Shown here: one piece after another, positions 8,609 through 17,048 of the stretch
How the letters are laid out: each line of letters begins with the position of its first letter
Position numbering within the stretch: position 1 is the first letter of the stretch
NCBI GenBank assembly: GCA_033722375.1
Contig: JAWVZB010000014.1
Location: 1-39,221, forward strand
Direction of reading: 5' to 3'
From: JAWVZB01 sp033722375
Lineage (GTDB): Bacteria; Actinomycetota; Nitriliruptoria; Nitriliruptorales; Nitriliruptoraceae
DNA length: 39,221 nt
Made by a program: the position numbers and the translations under genes
Notes under the pieces: model-generated
Database searches by the model: none
What the model was told of the DNA's origin: nothing
What the model saw: the letters and a program-made list of their open reading frames with translations, nothing else

Positions 8609-9963
8609 GAGGCGCGTTCCATCGCCGCCCCGTCGCTACTGACCAGCACCACGTCCCGACCTTCCTTCAGCATCGCGGACGCGCGACCGATCTGCTGCAC
8701 ACCGGGGAACGCCAGCGTGCCCGAGGGCGGGAGATCGTCGTCCTCGCGGACCGGGGTGGTGGCGGCGGGCAGAGTGTCCGCCACCGGAACGAGCGGGGCG
8801 CCCGGAGACCAGTGCGCCAGCGACACCGCTTCGAGCCGGGACAAGGCTTCCGCCACGAGGTCGTCGGGGAGCTGTTCCCGAGCGGCATCGAGCGTGTCGC
8901 GCCGGGCGGCGACGGCGACCGGCCCGTCCGAGAGGTCACAGACCTCCTTGGCTCGGGCCGACAACGCCTCGGTGCCGATCCTCCGTGCGCGGTCGATGAT
9001 CTCGTCCTTCGTGAACCCGGCCAGGGGGCGCAACACCGTGCGCCCCACCATCTGGTCGATCTCGGCGAGATGCCGCAGTGTCTGGCTCGACACCTGCCCG
9101 ACGCTCTCGCCGGTCACGAGCGCGTCCACATCGAGCCGCCCCGCGAGCCGGTCGGCGGTGGCGAACATGAGCTGCTTCAGGACGACCTGGCGCAGCCGCG
9201 ACGGGGTGTGCTCGAACAGCGCCTCACGGATCGGCTGGAAGTCGACCTTCCAGAAGGTCGGGGCGTAGCCGGCCCCCCAGCGTTGCCAGAGCTGGTGGGC
9301 CACCACCATCGCGTGGTCGCTGGCGGCGCACTCGAGCTCGAAGTGCAGGAAGTGCACCGGTGAGCCGCGCCGCATGAGCATCCAGGCCGCGACCGGGGAG
9401 TCGAACCCTCCCGACAGCAGCGCCAGGGTGCGTTCCTGGGTCCCGAGCGGGGCGCCGGCGGGTCCGTCCCAGGTGCGCACGGGGACGAACCCGACGTCGC
9501 CGTAGACCTCCACGCGGACCTCGACCTCCGGGTCGTCGAGATCGACGCCAGCGGATCCGTCGAGCAGTGCGGAACCGATGCGGTCGTTGGCCTGCATCGA
9601 GCCCCAGTCGTGGGTGCCGCGGCGGCGTACCCGGACCGCGAACGTGTGGCCACGCACGCGGTCGCGGGCGAGTTCGGCGACGCGGTCGACGAGCATGTCG
9701 AGCCGCTGGGCGGGCACGTCCACGCCCAGCTCGACACGATGGACGCCGAACACCGTTGCCGCCACGTCGGCGGCGGTCTCGAGATCGGGCCCTTCGACGT
9801 ACACACGGCGACCGTCCCGTACCACCTCGGCCTGCGGACAGCGCGCGGCGAGCGCTGACTCGAGGTTGCCGAGCAGGACCCGATGGAACCAGCGGGAGGT
9901 TCGGCGGGATTTCGTGTAGAGCTCGCCGGACAGCGTGATCAGCAGGCGGCGTCGAGCAGTCAT
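8605..9963 (-). CDS. thiI: tRNA 4-thiouridine synthetase ThiI, rhodanese region degenerate
   Basis: This 452-residue enzyme adenylates and thiolates U8 of tRNA. It has an N-terminal ferredoxin-like/THUMP region (residues 1-170), the PP-loop SGGFDS (184-189), and Cys342 in KEVCDLSDGP, equivalent to the essential Cys344 of E. coli ThiI. The last 100 residues look like a shortened rhodanese domain. The end, VVLVSSDGAAMERAS, aligns by eye with the E. coli loop around its persulfide Cys, but Ser replaces Cys and the protein stops there. ATG at 9963 begins the fold; upstream reading frame is a shadow of pgi. It overlaps the amidase start. Confidence 0.9.
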   Translation of the reverse strand: MTARRRLLITLSGELYTKSRRTSRWFHRVLLGNLESALAARCPQAEVVRDGRRVYVEGPDLETAADVAATVFGVHRVELGVDVPAQRLDMLVDRVAELARDRVRGHTFAVRVRRRGTHDWGSMQANDRIGSALLDGSAGVDLDDPEVEVRVEVYGDVGFVPVRTWDGPAGAPLGTQERTLALLSGGFDSPVAAWMLMRRGSPVHFLHFELECAASDHAMVVAHQLWQRWGAGYAPTFWKVDFQPIREALFEHTPSRLRQVVLKQLMFATADRLAGRLDVDALVTGESVGQVSSQTLRHLAEIDQMVGRTVLRPLAGFTKDEIIDRARRIGTEALSARAKEVCDLSDGPVAVAARRDTLDAAREQLPDDLVAEALSRLEAVSLAHWSPGAPLVPVADTLPAATTPVREDDDLPPSGTLAFPGVQQIGRASAMLKEGRDVVLVSSDGAAMERAS

Positions 9964-10071
9964 GGTCGACCTCCGCGGGAACGTGTCTGGACGGTCCAAG
10001 GGTACGTGGGCGGCCGCCAGCGGCGAGTCGATGCGTCGTAGTCTCGCGCCCGACGACCGAGGACCGACATC
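9964..10071. promoter_or_regulatory. Divergent intergenic region thiI / pgi
   Basis: These 108 bp separate two divergent starts and must carry both promoters. I see no convincing -35/-10 pair. A GAGGA at about 10057-10062 is the probable ribosome binding site for the GTG of pgi. Confidence 0.4.
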
Positions 10072-11610
10072 GTGACCGATCCGCATCCGTTCCCCGACGG
10101 CCTGGAGGTCGATGCCCTGGTCGACCGCGGGCTCCAACTCGTTCCGCGCATCTGGGAGCGGGACCACACCGTGTGGCAGGACGATCCCGACGAGGTCGCG
10201 AACCGCCTCGGATGGCTCGACTGTCCGGTGACGTTCGACGAGCGCACCGGCGAGCTGTCCGCGTTCGCGGACACCGTGGTGGAGGAGGGCATCGAGCACG
10301 TCGTGCTGGTGGGGATGGGAGGGTCTTCGCTCTACCCGGACGTCCTGGCGCGGACCCACGGGGCGTCGGCCGGCCACCCCGAGCTGCACGTCCTCGACTC
10401 GACCCATCCTGCAGCCGTGGAGCGCATCGAAGACACGTTGCCATGGGAGCGCACGCTCCTCGTGGTCTCGTCGAAGTCCGGTACCACCATCGAGACCCGC
10501 AGCCACCTCGACTACTTCTGGGACGTGCTGACCCAGGAGCACGCGGGGGAGGCGGGGCGGTTCGTGGCCGCGGTGACCGACCCCGGCTCGGCGCTGGTAG
10601 AGCTCGGCGAGCAGCGCGGCTTCCGCGCGGTGTTCGAGAACCCCCCGGACATCGGTGGGCGCTTCTCGGCGCTGTCGTACTTCGGCCTGGTGCCCGCCGC
10701 CTTGCTGGGTGTCGACCTCGATGCCCATCTGCGCCCGGGCAGGGAGATGCGTGAGCGCTGCCGTGCGACCGGGCGGGACAACCCCGGGGTGGTTCTGGGC
10801 GCGTGCATGGCGGCGGCGGTGCGCGCGGGGCGCGACAAGTTGACGCTGCTGCTGCCGGACGAGATCGCGCCGTTCGCGGATTGGATCGAGCAGCTCGTCG
10901 CGGAGTCCACCGGCAAGTCAGGAACCGGCCTGTTGCCCGTGGTCGGCGAGCCCATGGGGAGCCCCGACGTCTACGGCGACGACCGGCTGTTCGTGGTGTA
11001 CGGGGATCCGGACGGCGTCGACGCACTCGTCGAGGTCGGCCACCCAGTGGTCCGCCTCCCTGTCGCCGGGATCGGTGATCTCGGGGCGGAGGTGTTCCGG
11101 TGGGAGTTCGCGACTGCGGTGTGCGGGGCGTTGCTCGGCCTCAACCCGTTCGATCAGCCGAACGTGGCGGCGGCCAAGGCGGCGACGTCACGCGTGTTGG
11201 ACGACGGCCTGCCGGAACTCCGGACCGAGGATCCGGAGGCTCTGGTGTCCGCGGTCGAGCCGGATGACTACGTGGCGATCCTCGCCTACGTCGACCCTGG
11301 CGCGGACCTGGTCGACGATCTCCGTCGGGTGGCGATCCGGCTCCGCGATCGGCTCCACGTGCCGGTCACCGTCGGCATCGGCCCGCGCTACCTGCACTCG
11401 ACCGGGCAGCTGCACAAGGGCGGACCCGACACGGGCGTGTTCCTGGTGGTGGTCGACGACCCCGAATCCGACGAGGCGATCCCCGGTCGCGGCTACAGCT
11501 TCGGCGAACTCCTGCGTGCGCAGGCCGCCGGCGACATCGAGGCGCTGGACGACGCGGGGCTGCCCGTGGCGGTCGTGGCGCCGGACGACCTCCTTGACCT
11601 GGCCCCGTGA
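10072..11610 (+). CDS. pgi: Glucose-6-phosphate isomerase
   Basis: This 512-residue isomerase interconverts glucose-6-P and fructose-6-P. It shows the sugar-phosphate binding segments VLVGMGGSSLYPDVL, VSSKSGTTIETRSHLDYFW and the PGI signature GGRFSALSYFGLVPAALLG, then FRWEFATAVCGALLGLNPFDQPNV and a C-terminal GIGPRYLHSTGQLHKGG. The sequence type is that of the PGI half of transaldolase-PGI fusions found in some bacteria, but no transaldolase domain is attached here. GTG at 10072 follows a GAGGA. It converges on the flavin disulfide reductase gene. Confidence 0.93.
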   Translation: MTDPHPFPDGLEVDALVDRGLQLVPRIWERDHTVWQDDPDEVANRLGWLDCPVTFDERTGELSAFADTVVEEGIEHVVLVGMGGSSLYPDVLARTHGASAGHPELHVLDSTHPAAVERIEDTLPWERTLLVVSSKSGTTIETRSHLDYFWDVLTQEHAGEAGRFVAAVTDPGSALVELGEQRGFRAVFENPPDIGGRFSALSYFGLVPAALLGVDLDAHLRPGREMRERCRATGRDNPGVVLGACMAAAVRAGRDKLTLLLPDEIAPFADWIEQLVAESTGKSGTGLLPVVGEPMGSPDVYGDDRLFVVYGDPDGVDALVEVGHPVVRLPVAGIGDLGAEVFRWEFATAVCGALLGLNPFDQPNVAAAKAATSRVLDDGLPELRTEDPEALVSAVEPDDYVAILAYVDPGADLVDDLRRVAIRLRDRLHVPVTVGIGPRYLHSTGQLHKGGPDTGVFLVVVDDPESDEAIPGRGYSFGELLRAQAAGDIEALDDAGLPVAVVAPDDLLDLAP

Positions 11611-11686
11611 CCGTGTAGATGGCTGCACCGAGGGGCGAGATCTCGGGCCCGGCTGGCGCCGCTGTGAGCAGCGAGACCCGGCGCGC

Positions 11687-13102
11687 TCACTCGCCCCGTT
11701 CGCGGCTCCGCCAGGACTCGAGGAGGCGCAGCCACACCTCGGACACGGTGGGGTAGGCGGGGACGGCGTGCCACAGCCGGTCGATCGTGACCTCGCTGAC
11801 GATGGCGATCGTGGCGGCGTGGAGCAGCTCGCCGATACCGGGCCCGACGAACGTCGCGCCGACGATGATGCGCCGGTCGGTGTCGATGACGAGTTGCGCG
11901 GTACCGCCGAAGCCCTTGCCCATCAGCGCCCCGCCGGCCACCGCACCGACGTCGTGGCTCACGGTGGCGATGTCGTCGTAGCGGTCGCGGGCCTCGGCCT
12001 CGGTCAGGCCCACGCTGGCGACCTGGGGGTCGGTGAACACGACGGCGGGCATGGCGGTGTGGTCGGCCCAGGCCGGATCGGTGTCTGGATCGGCGAGGTG
12101 GTCGCCGATGAGGCGTGCCTGGTACTTGCCCATGTGGGTGAGTGGCGAGCGCCCGTTGACGTCACCGGCGGCGTAGAGCCAGCCTCCGTCCACGCCCTTC
12201 ACCCGCAGGTGGTCGTCGACCTCGATCGCACCGCCGGGCTCGAGCCCCACCGTTTCGAGCCCGAGCGAGTCGCTGACGGCGCGGCGGCCGACGGCGACCA
12301 GCAGCTCGTCCGCGGTGATCTCGCTGCCGTCGTCACAGATCCCGGTCACCGGCCCGTCGGGGGCTTCTCGTTCGACCCGGATGAGCTCGGCGCCGGTCAG
12401 GACCCGGATGCCGTCGTCTTCGAGGGCGTCGCCGAGCTCGTCGCCGACGAAGGGCTCGAGCGTCGGCAGGAGACGGTCCTGCATCTCGACGATCGTCACC
12501 TCGCTGCTGCCGAGCCGCTTCCACGCCTGTGCCATCTCGACACCGACGACGCCGCCGCCGAGGACCAGCAGCCGCTCGGGGACGTCCTTGGCGGTGGTGG
12601 CATCGCGGTTGTCCCACGGATCGGCGTCCGCCAACCCCTCGATCGGTGGGTGGACGGCCACCGACCCGGTGGCGATGACGACCGCACGGTTGGCCGTGAG
12701 GACGCGCGTGGTGCCGTCCTCCTCCTCGACAGTGACCTCACGCTCGCCCGACAGGTGACCCTCGCCACGGATCAGGTCGATGCCGTTGTCCTCGAGCCAC
12801 TGGACCTGGTCCTGGTCGTCCCAGTCGCTCGCGAAGGAGTCGCGGAGCTTCAGGACGCGCTCGACGTCGACGTCGCCCTCGACCGCGGCGGCGGCAGCCG
12901 GAACCCGCTCGACCGCAGCCAGGACCTCGGTGGGGCGCAGCAGTGCCTTGCTCGGCATGCAGGCCCAGTAGGAGCACTCCCCACCGACGAGCTCCTTCTC
13001 GATCACGACGGCGCTGAGTCCGTTCCGGACCGCGTAGTCGGCGACGTTCTCGCCGGTGGAGCCGGCACCGATCACGATGACGTCGTAGGTGTCGTCAGTC
13101 AC
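11687..13102 (-). CDS. FAD-dependent pyridine nucleotide-disulfide oxidoreductase
   Basis: This 471-residue flavoprotein belongs to the dihydrolipoamide dehydrogenase/mercuric reductase superfamily. It has an FAD motif VIGAGSTGENVADYAVRNG (10-28), a redox disulfide C43-SYWA-C48 in GGECSYWACMPSKAL, an NAD(P) motif LVLGGGVVGVEMAQAW, YAAGDVNG and the dimerisation domain. At the C-terminus, where lipoamide dehydrogenases have HxHPTxxE, it reads HAVPAYPTVSE: the His before PT is Tyr, while Glu is kept. It is therefore unlikely to be the 2-oxoacid dehydrogenase E3; the substrate is unknown. GTG at 13102 has GAGGA upstream and overlaps the SDR stop by 8 bp. Confidence 0.88.
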   Translation of the reverse strand: MTDDTYDVIVIGAGSTGENVADYAVRNGLSAVVIEKELVGGECSYWACMPSKALLRPTEVLAAVERVPAAAAAVEGDVDVERVLKLRDSFASDWDDQDQVQWLEDNGIDLIRGEGHLSGEREVTVEEEDGTTRVLTANRAVVIATGSVAVHPPIEGLADADPWDNRDATTAKDVPERLLVLGGGVVGVEMAQAWKRLGSSEVTIVEMQDRLLPTLEPFVGDELGDALEDDGIRVLTGAELIRVEREAPDGPVTGICDDGSEITADELLVAVGRRAVSDSLGLETVGLEPGGAIEVDDHLRVKGVDGGWLYAAGDVNGRSPLTHMGKYQARLIGDHLADPDTDPAWADHTAMPAVVFTDPQVASVGLTEAEARDRYDDIATVSHDVGAVAGGALMGKGFGGTAQLVIDTDRRIIVGATFVGPGIGELLHAATIAIVSEVTIDRLWHAVPAYPTVSEVWLRLLESWRSRERGE

Positions 13103-14105
13103 GATGATGGTCCTCGTTCGGGGGGGACGTGGAGGCGTCGCCTCGTCCGTCACAACCGGTGGTGCTCATGAGTTGTTCCAACAGCCGCACCGACTCCCGG
13201 TCGGGGACTCGGGTGGTCGGGAGCTTGTGCCGAGCCCGTCGGGCGCGGTCGTGCCAGAACCCGCCTCCGGCGACCTCGTGCTCCGGCGCGGCGGCGAGCC
13301 ACACCAGGGTGTCGGCCCCCTGTTCTGCATCGCGCAGCAGCGGCCCCATGACGGTCCGGAAGCCCGGCAGTGACCGGGCCACTCCGGGCGTGTCCGCCCA
13401 TCCGGGATGCATCGCATGGAAGCTGATCCCCCGTGGTCCCCATCGGTCCTGGAGCAGGTCAGCCAGCACGACCTGTGCCCGCTTGGCTCTCGCATACGCC
13501 GTGGCCGGTCGGTAGTCGTCAGGGCTCTCGATCCGATCCATGTCCAGCCGTTGTGCGTACATGCCCCCGGAGGACATCCAGATCACCCGCGATGGCGCCG
13601 CCGACTCAAGCTCGGGGAGGAGCTCACAGGTCAGGAGATACGGGCCGGCCACATGGACGGAGAAGGTGCGCTCCAAGCCGTCGACGGTCTCACGCCGATC
13701 CCCGAACATGGCTCCGGCGTTGTGCGCGAGGACGTCGACCCCGTCGAGCCGGTTGCGGGCGTCAGCGGCGAACCGTCGAACCGACCCGAGATCGGTGAGG
13801 TCGGCCACCCCGTAGGTCATCGGTGCCTTCCTGTCGTCGTCCAGGCGCTCGAGGGTCCGTCGTCCCTTCTCCTCGCTGCGGACGAGCAGGTGCAGCTGCG
13901 CGCCCATCTGCGCCAGACGACGAGCGGCTGCGAGACCCAGCCCCGAGTTGGCGCCGGTGAGGACGATGCGCGCCCCCGCCAGGTCGAACTCCTCGAGGGG
14001 CCGCCAGCCGTGTAGTCGGCGGCGCACCCGCGGTCCGATCCGGGTGAACGACGGCACCACCGTGGCCTCCATGGCCGCATCGATCGCATCCGTGAACCAA
14101 GCCAT
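13095..14105 (-). CDS. SDR family oxidoreductase (DHRS12/retinol dehydrogenase-like)
   Basis: This 336-residue short-chain dehydrogenase carries a 42-residue N-terminal extension. The cofactor motif is VLTGANSGLGLAAARRLAQMG, then AHNAGAM, the active-site Ser in VIWMSSGGMYAQ and the YARAK Tyr/Lys pair. The family resembles eukaryotic DHRS12 and the bacterial relatives that act on lipids or retinoid-like substrates; the real substrate is not known. Its stop overlaps the start of the flavin disulfide reductase by 8 bp, so the two are probably co-translated. Confidence 0.88.
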   Translation of the reverse strand: MAWFTDAIDAAMEATVVPSFTRIGPRVRRRLHGWRPLEEFDLAGARIVLTGANSGLGLAAARRLAQMGAQLHLLVRSEEKGRRTLERLDDDRKAPMTYGVADLTDLGSVRRFAADARNRLDGVDVLAHNAGAMFGDRRETVDGLERTFSVHVAGPYLLTCELLPELESAAPSRVIWMSSGGMYAQRLDMDRIESPDDYRPATAYARAKRAQVVLADLLQDRWGPRGISFHAMHPGWADTPGVARSLPGFRTVMGPLLRDAEQGADTLVWLAAAPEHEVAGGGFWHDRARRARHKLPTTRVPDRESVRLLEQLMSTTGCDGRGDASTSPPNEDHHRD

Positions 14106-14162
14106 GTCGGCCTTCTGAGGTCGCCTACGCGAGGTTCGGGGGCGTTGGTCGCATCGGATCGG

Positions 14163-14429
14163 TCAGACGGTCGGGATGCTGCCGGTGTGCTCCATGCCGA
14201 GCGCGACGCGCAGCTCGGTGGTGTTCTCGAGGGCGGTGTGGTCGAGGTTCAGCTCGTCGAGGACCTCCTCGATCGTGCCGAACTCGTCATCGCTGCCGAG
14301 GCGTTCGAGCAGTTCGACGATCTCGGGTTCGGCCTGGTTGACCCTGGCCACGCTGGCGAGGTCGTCGCCGGTGGCCGGGAACGCTGCGCCGTGCAGCGCG
14401 GCGCGGATCTCGAGGTGGGTGATCTCCAT
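14163..14429 (-). CDS. DUF2795-like small protein
   Basis: This 88-residue protein shows the pattern IRAALHGAAFPATGDDLASVARVNQAEPEIVELLERLGSDDEFGTIEEVLDEL, which matches DUF2795 (L.G..YPA.KDDL...A...A.EEV...L..L.D..F....DV). Role is unknown. ATG at 14429 was chosen because GGGGAG lies 6 nt upstream; a start at 14504 would add 25 residues with no family resemblance. Confidence 0.7.
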   Translation of the reverse strand: MEITHLEIRAALHGAAFPATGDDLASVARVNQAEPEIVELLERLGSDDEFGTIEEVLDELNLDHTALENTTELRVALGMEHTGSIPTV

Positions 14430-14517
14430 GGCGGGCTCCCCGTTGGGTAGGACGCACCGTGCATGCTCGGTGGTCCACTGCCAACCCCTCGACAGGTGGC
14501 CCATCGGGCGAAGTCGG

Positions 14518-14534
14518 CCGGGGTGGGGCCCCGG
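14518..14534. terminator. GC hairpin downstream of the esterase gene
   Basis: CCGGGG-TGGGG-CCCCGG forms a 6-bp stem with a 5-nt loop, 53 bp beyond the stop of the leftward esterase gene and upstream of DUF2795. It may serve as a terminator. There is no T tract. Confidence 0.3.
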
Positions 14535-14586
14535 ACGGTGACCCGACGGCCGGGGGCGGCCCCGCCGAACGGACAGTCAAGAGGCG

Positions 14587-15606
14587 TCAGGCAGAGGAGC
14601 CCATCGGGGTGGTGGCGTCCTCGTGCACGCTCGCCGGCCGGGCCTGCTGTCGGAGGAACCGCGTGATCTCGGCCGTGGCCTGACGAGCGGCGGCGGGCTC
14701 GACCCCCGGGAGTGACAAGAAGCCGTGTGGCACGTCGACGTAGCGTGTGAGGCGCACCGTCACCCCGGCGTCCTCGAGCTTCCGGGCGTAGGCCTCTCCC
14801 TCGTCGCGGAGCGGGTCATGCTCGGCGGTCTGCACCAGCGCAGGAGCGAGTCCGGACGCGTCCTCGACGAACCAAGGCGAGACCCGCGGGTCATCGGGCT
14901 CGACGCCACCCGACAGGTAGTGAGCGCGGAACGCATCGAGTGACCGCCGCGGCAGGATCGGCTCGTCTTCGAGCTCATGGATCGAGGGGAACGACTGGGT
15001 CAGGTCGACCGCTGGGTAGATCAGGACCTGCGCTGCGAGCTGTGACCCCGCGTCACGAGCCGCGATCGCCACCACGGCGGACAGGTTGCCGCCCGCGCTG
15101 TCGCCGGCGACCGCGAGGGGGCCCCGAGCCGTGAACGCGTCGCGGTGGTCGTGGACCCAGGTGAACACGGCGACCGCGTCGTCGTAGGCCGCAGGCGCGG
15201 GATGTTCAGGAGCCTTCCGGTAGTCAGGCGAGAGCACCTGCGCACCCACGTCCTCGGCGATCACCGTGCAGAGCCAGTCGTACAGGCGCGGCGACCCGGT
15301 GGTGTGACCGCCACCGTGGTAGAAGACGACCAGCGGCGCACCGGGGTCGATCCCGCCCGGGGTGTAGAGCCGAGCGTCGAGATCGCCGTCATGGCCGGGC
15401 ACCGATCGAGTGGTGATCTCCACTGCCTGCCGGGGTGCACCGAAGAGCGAGTGTTCGATCCGTTGTCTCACCGCATCGGGGATGGGCAGACGGGGCAGAT
15501 GGCTGCGACGAGCCGCTTGGATCTGTCGCAGGTTCATCTCGTCGACCCCAGGCGAGAAGCGGTCCCGGAGCTCCTCGAGGATGCGCATGCGCCAGCTGAT
15601 CGTCAT
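14587..15606 (-). CDS. Alpha/beta hydrolase, HSL-type esterase/lipase
   Basis: This 339-residue carboxylesterase belongs to the hormone-sensitive-lipase (family IV) group. HGGGHTTGS provides the oxyanion hole, GDSAGGN the nucleophilic Ser, the AEHDPLRDEGEAYARKL segment the catalytic Asp, and VPHGFL the His. The N-terminal cap region starts at once after the ATG, with no signal peptide, so it is cytosolic. It acts on short-chain acyl esters as a class; the natural substrate is unknown. A role as kynurenine formamidase is conceivable, since some formamidases are of this fold, but nothing specific supports it. Confidence 0.9.
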   Translation of the reverse strand: MTISWRMRILEELRDRFSPGVDEMNLRQIQAARRSHLPRLPIPDAVRQRIEHSLFGAPRQAVEITTRSVPGHDGDLDARLYTPGGIDPGAPLVVFYHGGGHTTGSPRLYDWLCTVIAEDVGAQVLSPDYRKAPEHPAPAAYDDAVAVFTWVHDHRDAFTARGPLAVAGDSAGGNLSAVVAIAARDAGSQLAAQVLIYPAVDLTQSFPSIHELEDEPILPRRSLDAFRAHYLSGGVEPDDPRVSPWFVEDASGLAPALVQTAEHDPLRDEGEAYARKLEDAGVTVRLTRYVDVPHGFLSLPGVEPAAARQATAEITRFLRQQARPASVHEDATTPMGSSA

Positions 15607-15670
15607 GAGGGCACCTTCGGGGTGGGCTCAGGAGGGTAGGCAGCGTCATCAGTACGCTCGGACGGTCCTG

Positions 15671-15746
15671 GCGGGGTTAGCTCAGCTGGGAGAGCGCCGC
15701 CCTTACAAGGCGGAGGCCGGCGGTTCGAAACCGTCACCCCGCACCA
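15671..15746 (+). tRNA. tRNA-Val (anticodon UAC)
   Basis: The 76-nt cloverleaf is complete. The acceptor stem is GCGGGGT/ACCCCGC, the D arm GCTC..GAGC, and the anticodon stem CCGCC/GGCGG with loop CTTACAA (anticodon TAC at 15703-15705). The T arm is GGCGG-TTCGAAA-CCGTC, the discriminator is A, and CCA is encoded (15744-15746). It lies alone between the esterase and monooxygenase genes. Confidence 0.97.
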
Positions 15747-15968
15747 CAGGGGTCTCACCGTTTGCGTCCGACAACACTCGGGACCCGCACTTCTCGCTCC
15801 CCGATTCCCGGTAGCCCCGGCAGCGGCCGGCAAGCGGGACCCGTTCTGCCGGGGCCTCCGGCGACTTCGGAAAACGTCCAGGGCCAAATCGGGGACACGG
15901 GTGCCCAAGTCGGTCGACGTCGATGTCCGCGACCGACCCTCCCATCAACAACATCTGACCGGCGCGGC
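15747..15968. terminator. Gene-free region after tRNA-Val with a terminator-like hairpin
   Basis: CCCCGGCAG (15815-15823) and CTGCCGGGG (15846-15854) form a perfect 9-bp stem with a 22-nt loop about 70 bp after the tRNA. It is a plausible end for the tRNA transcript. The rest of these 222 bp shows no gene; an antisense frame here is an artefact of the tRNA. Confidence 0.4.
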
Positions 15969-17045
15969 TCAGGCTGCTGCCGGTGTGTCATCGCGCTGCA
16001 GCCACCGGTGCAGGTCGCGCACGGCGATGCGGCCGGCGCGGTTGGCGCCGATGGTCGAGGCCGACGGGCCGTAGCCGAGGAGGTGGATGCGGGGATCGCC
16101 GGCGACCTGGGTGCCGTCCATGCGGATGCCCCCGTTGTCGTCGCGGAGCTGCAGCGGCGCCAGGTGGTCCAGGGCGTGGCGGAACCCGGTGGCCCACAGG
16201 ATCACGTCGGCCGCGAGGAACCGGCCGTCGTCCCACGCCACCCCGTCGGGAGTGATCCTGTCGAACATCCCCACCCGCTGCAGCATGCCGTCGGCACGCG
16301 CAGCGGCGATCTCGTCGGTCACCGCCAGGCCGGTGGCCGCGACCACGCTCTGGGGTCGGCGACCGGCGGCGACGCGCTCGGCGACCCGTCCGACGGCCTC
16401 GCGGCGGGCGTCGACGTCGAACGGCGTATCGCGCCACGCCGGCGGCGAGCGGGTCACCCACGTCGTGGTGGTGACCTCGGCCAACTCCAGCAGGTGCTGG
16501 ACGGCGGAGTGGCCACCGCCGACCACGACCACGTGCCGACCGGCGAACTCGTCGGCCGACCAGTAGTCGGCGGTGTGCAGCTGCTCGCCCGCGAAGTCCT
16601 CCATGCCCGGGTAGCGGGGCCAGAACGGGTGGGTCCACGTGCCGGTCGCGTTGACCAGCCCGCGGGTGGCCCACCTGCCGGCGTCGGTCGTGACCACCAG
16701 CCGGCCGTCGCCGCTCTCCTGGACCGTCTCGACCTGCACGGGCCGGAGTACGGGCAGATCGAAGGTGGCTTCGTAGCGGCCGAAGTAGTCGCCGACGACC
16801 TCGCTGGACGGCCGCTCCGTCATGTCATCGGTCACCTCGAGGTCCAGCCCGGGCAGCGGGTGGATCCCGTGCGCGCCGCCCAGTGTCAGCGACGGCCAGC
16901 GGTGCCGCCACGCCCCGCCGGGCCCGTCGTTGCCGTCCAGCACCACGAACTGTTCGTGGGGCACCAGCCCCCGGCGGTGCAGGAAGTACGCCGCGGACAG
17001 GCCGGCCTGCCCAGCACCGATCACGACGACGTCGATGGTCCGCAT
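15969..17045 (-). CDS. FAD/NAD(P)-dependent flavin monooxygenase-like protein
   Basis: This 358-residue oxidoreductase is of the class B flavin monooxygenase/ArsO type. FAD binding is in VVIGAGQAGLSAAYFLHRRG, then GPGGAWRHRWPSL, and the NAD(P) motif is VVVGGGHSAVQHLLEL. ATGTW and the final ATGFRHALDHL with LLGYGPSASTIGANRAGR complete the two-dinucleotide fold. Substrate is unknown. Its ATG lies 3 bp after the stop of a dioxygenase fragment gene, so the two are co-transcribed. Confidence 0.88.
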   Translation of the reverse strand: MRTIDVVVIGAGQAGLSAAYFLHRRGLVPHEQFVVLDGNDGPGGAWRHRWPSLTLGGAHGIHPLPGLDLEVTDDMTERPSSEVVGDYFGRYEATFDLPVLRPVQVETVQESGDGRLVVTTDAGRWATRGLVNATGTWTHPFWPRYPGMEDFAGEQLHTADYWSADEFAGRHVVVVGGGHSAVQHLLELAEVTTTTWVTRSPPAWRDTPFDVDARREAVGRVAERVAAGRRPQSVVAATGLAVTDEIAAARADGMLQRVGMFDRITPDGVAWDDGRFLAADVILWATGFRHALDHLAPLQLRDDNGGIRMDGTQVAGDPRIHLLGYGPSASTIGANRAGRIAVRDLHRWLQRDDTPAAA

Positions 17046-17048
17046 CGG

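Noticed and set aside
11075..13171. Long plus-strand frame of about 700 codons through the disulfide reductase
   Set aside because: It is composed of shadow sequence opposite recognised genes (pgi end and the flavoprotein) and shows no family resemblance.
15671..15746. tRNA-Val as an integration site of a mobile element
   Set aside because: I found no second copy of the tRNA 3' end and no integrase or phage gene in the window.
15703..15954. Minus-strand frame ending GDGFEPPASAL across the tRNA
   Set aside because: This peptide is the well-known artefact of reading a tRNA gene antisense; the complete tRNA-Val cloverleaf explains it.
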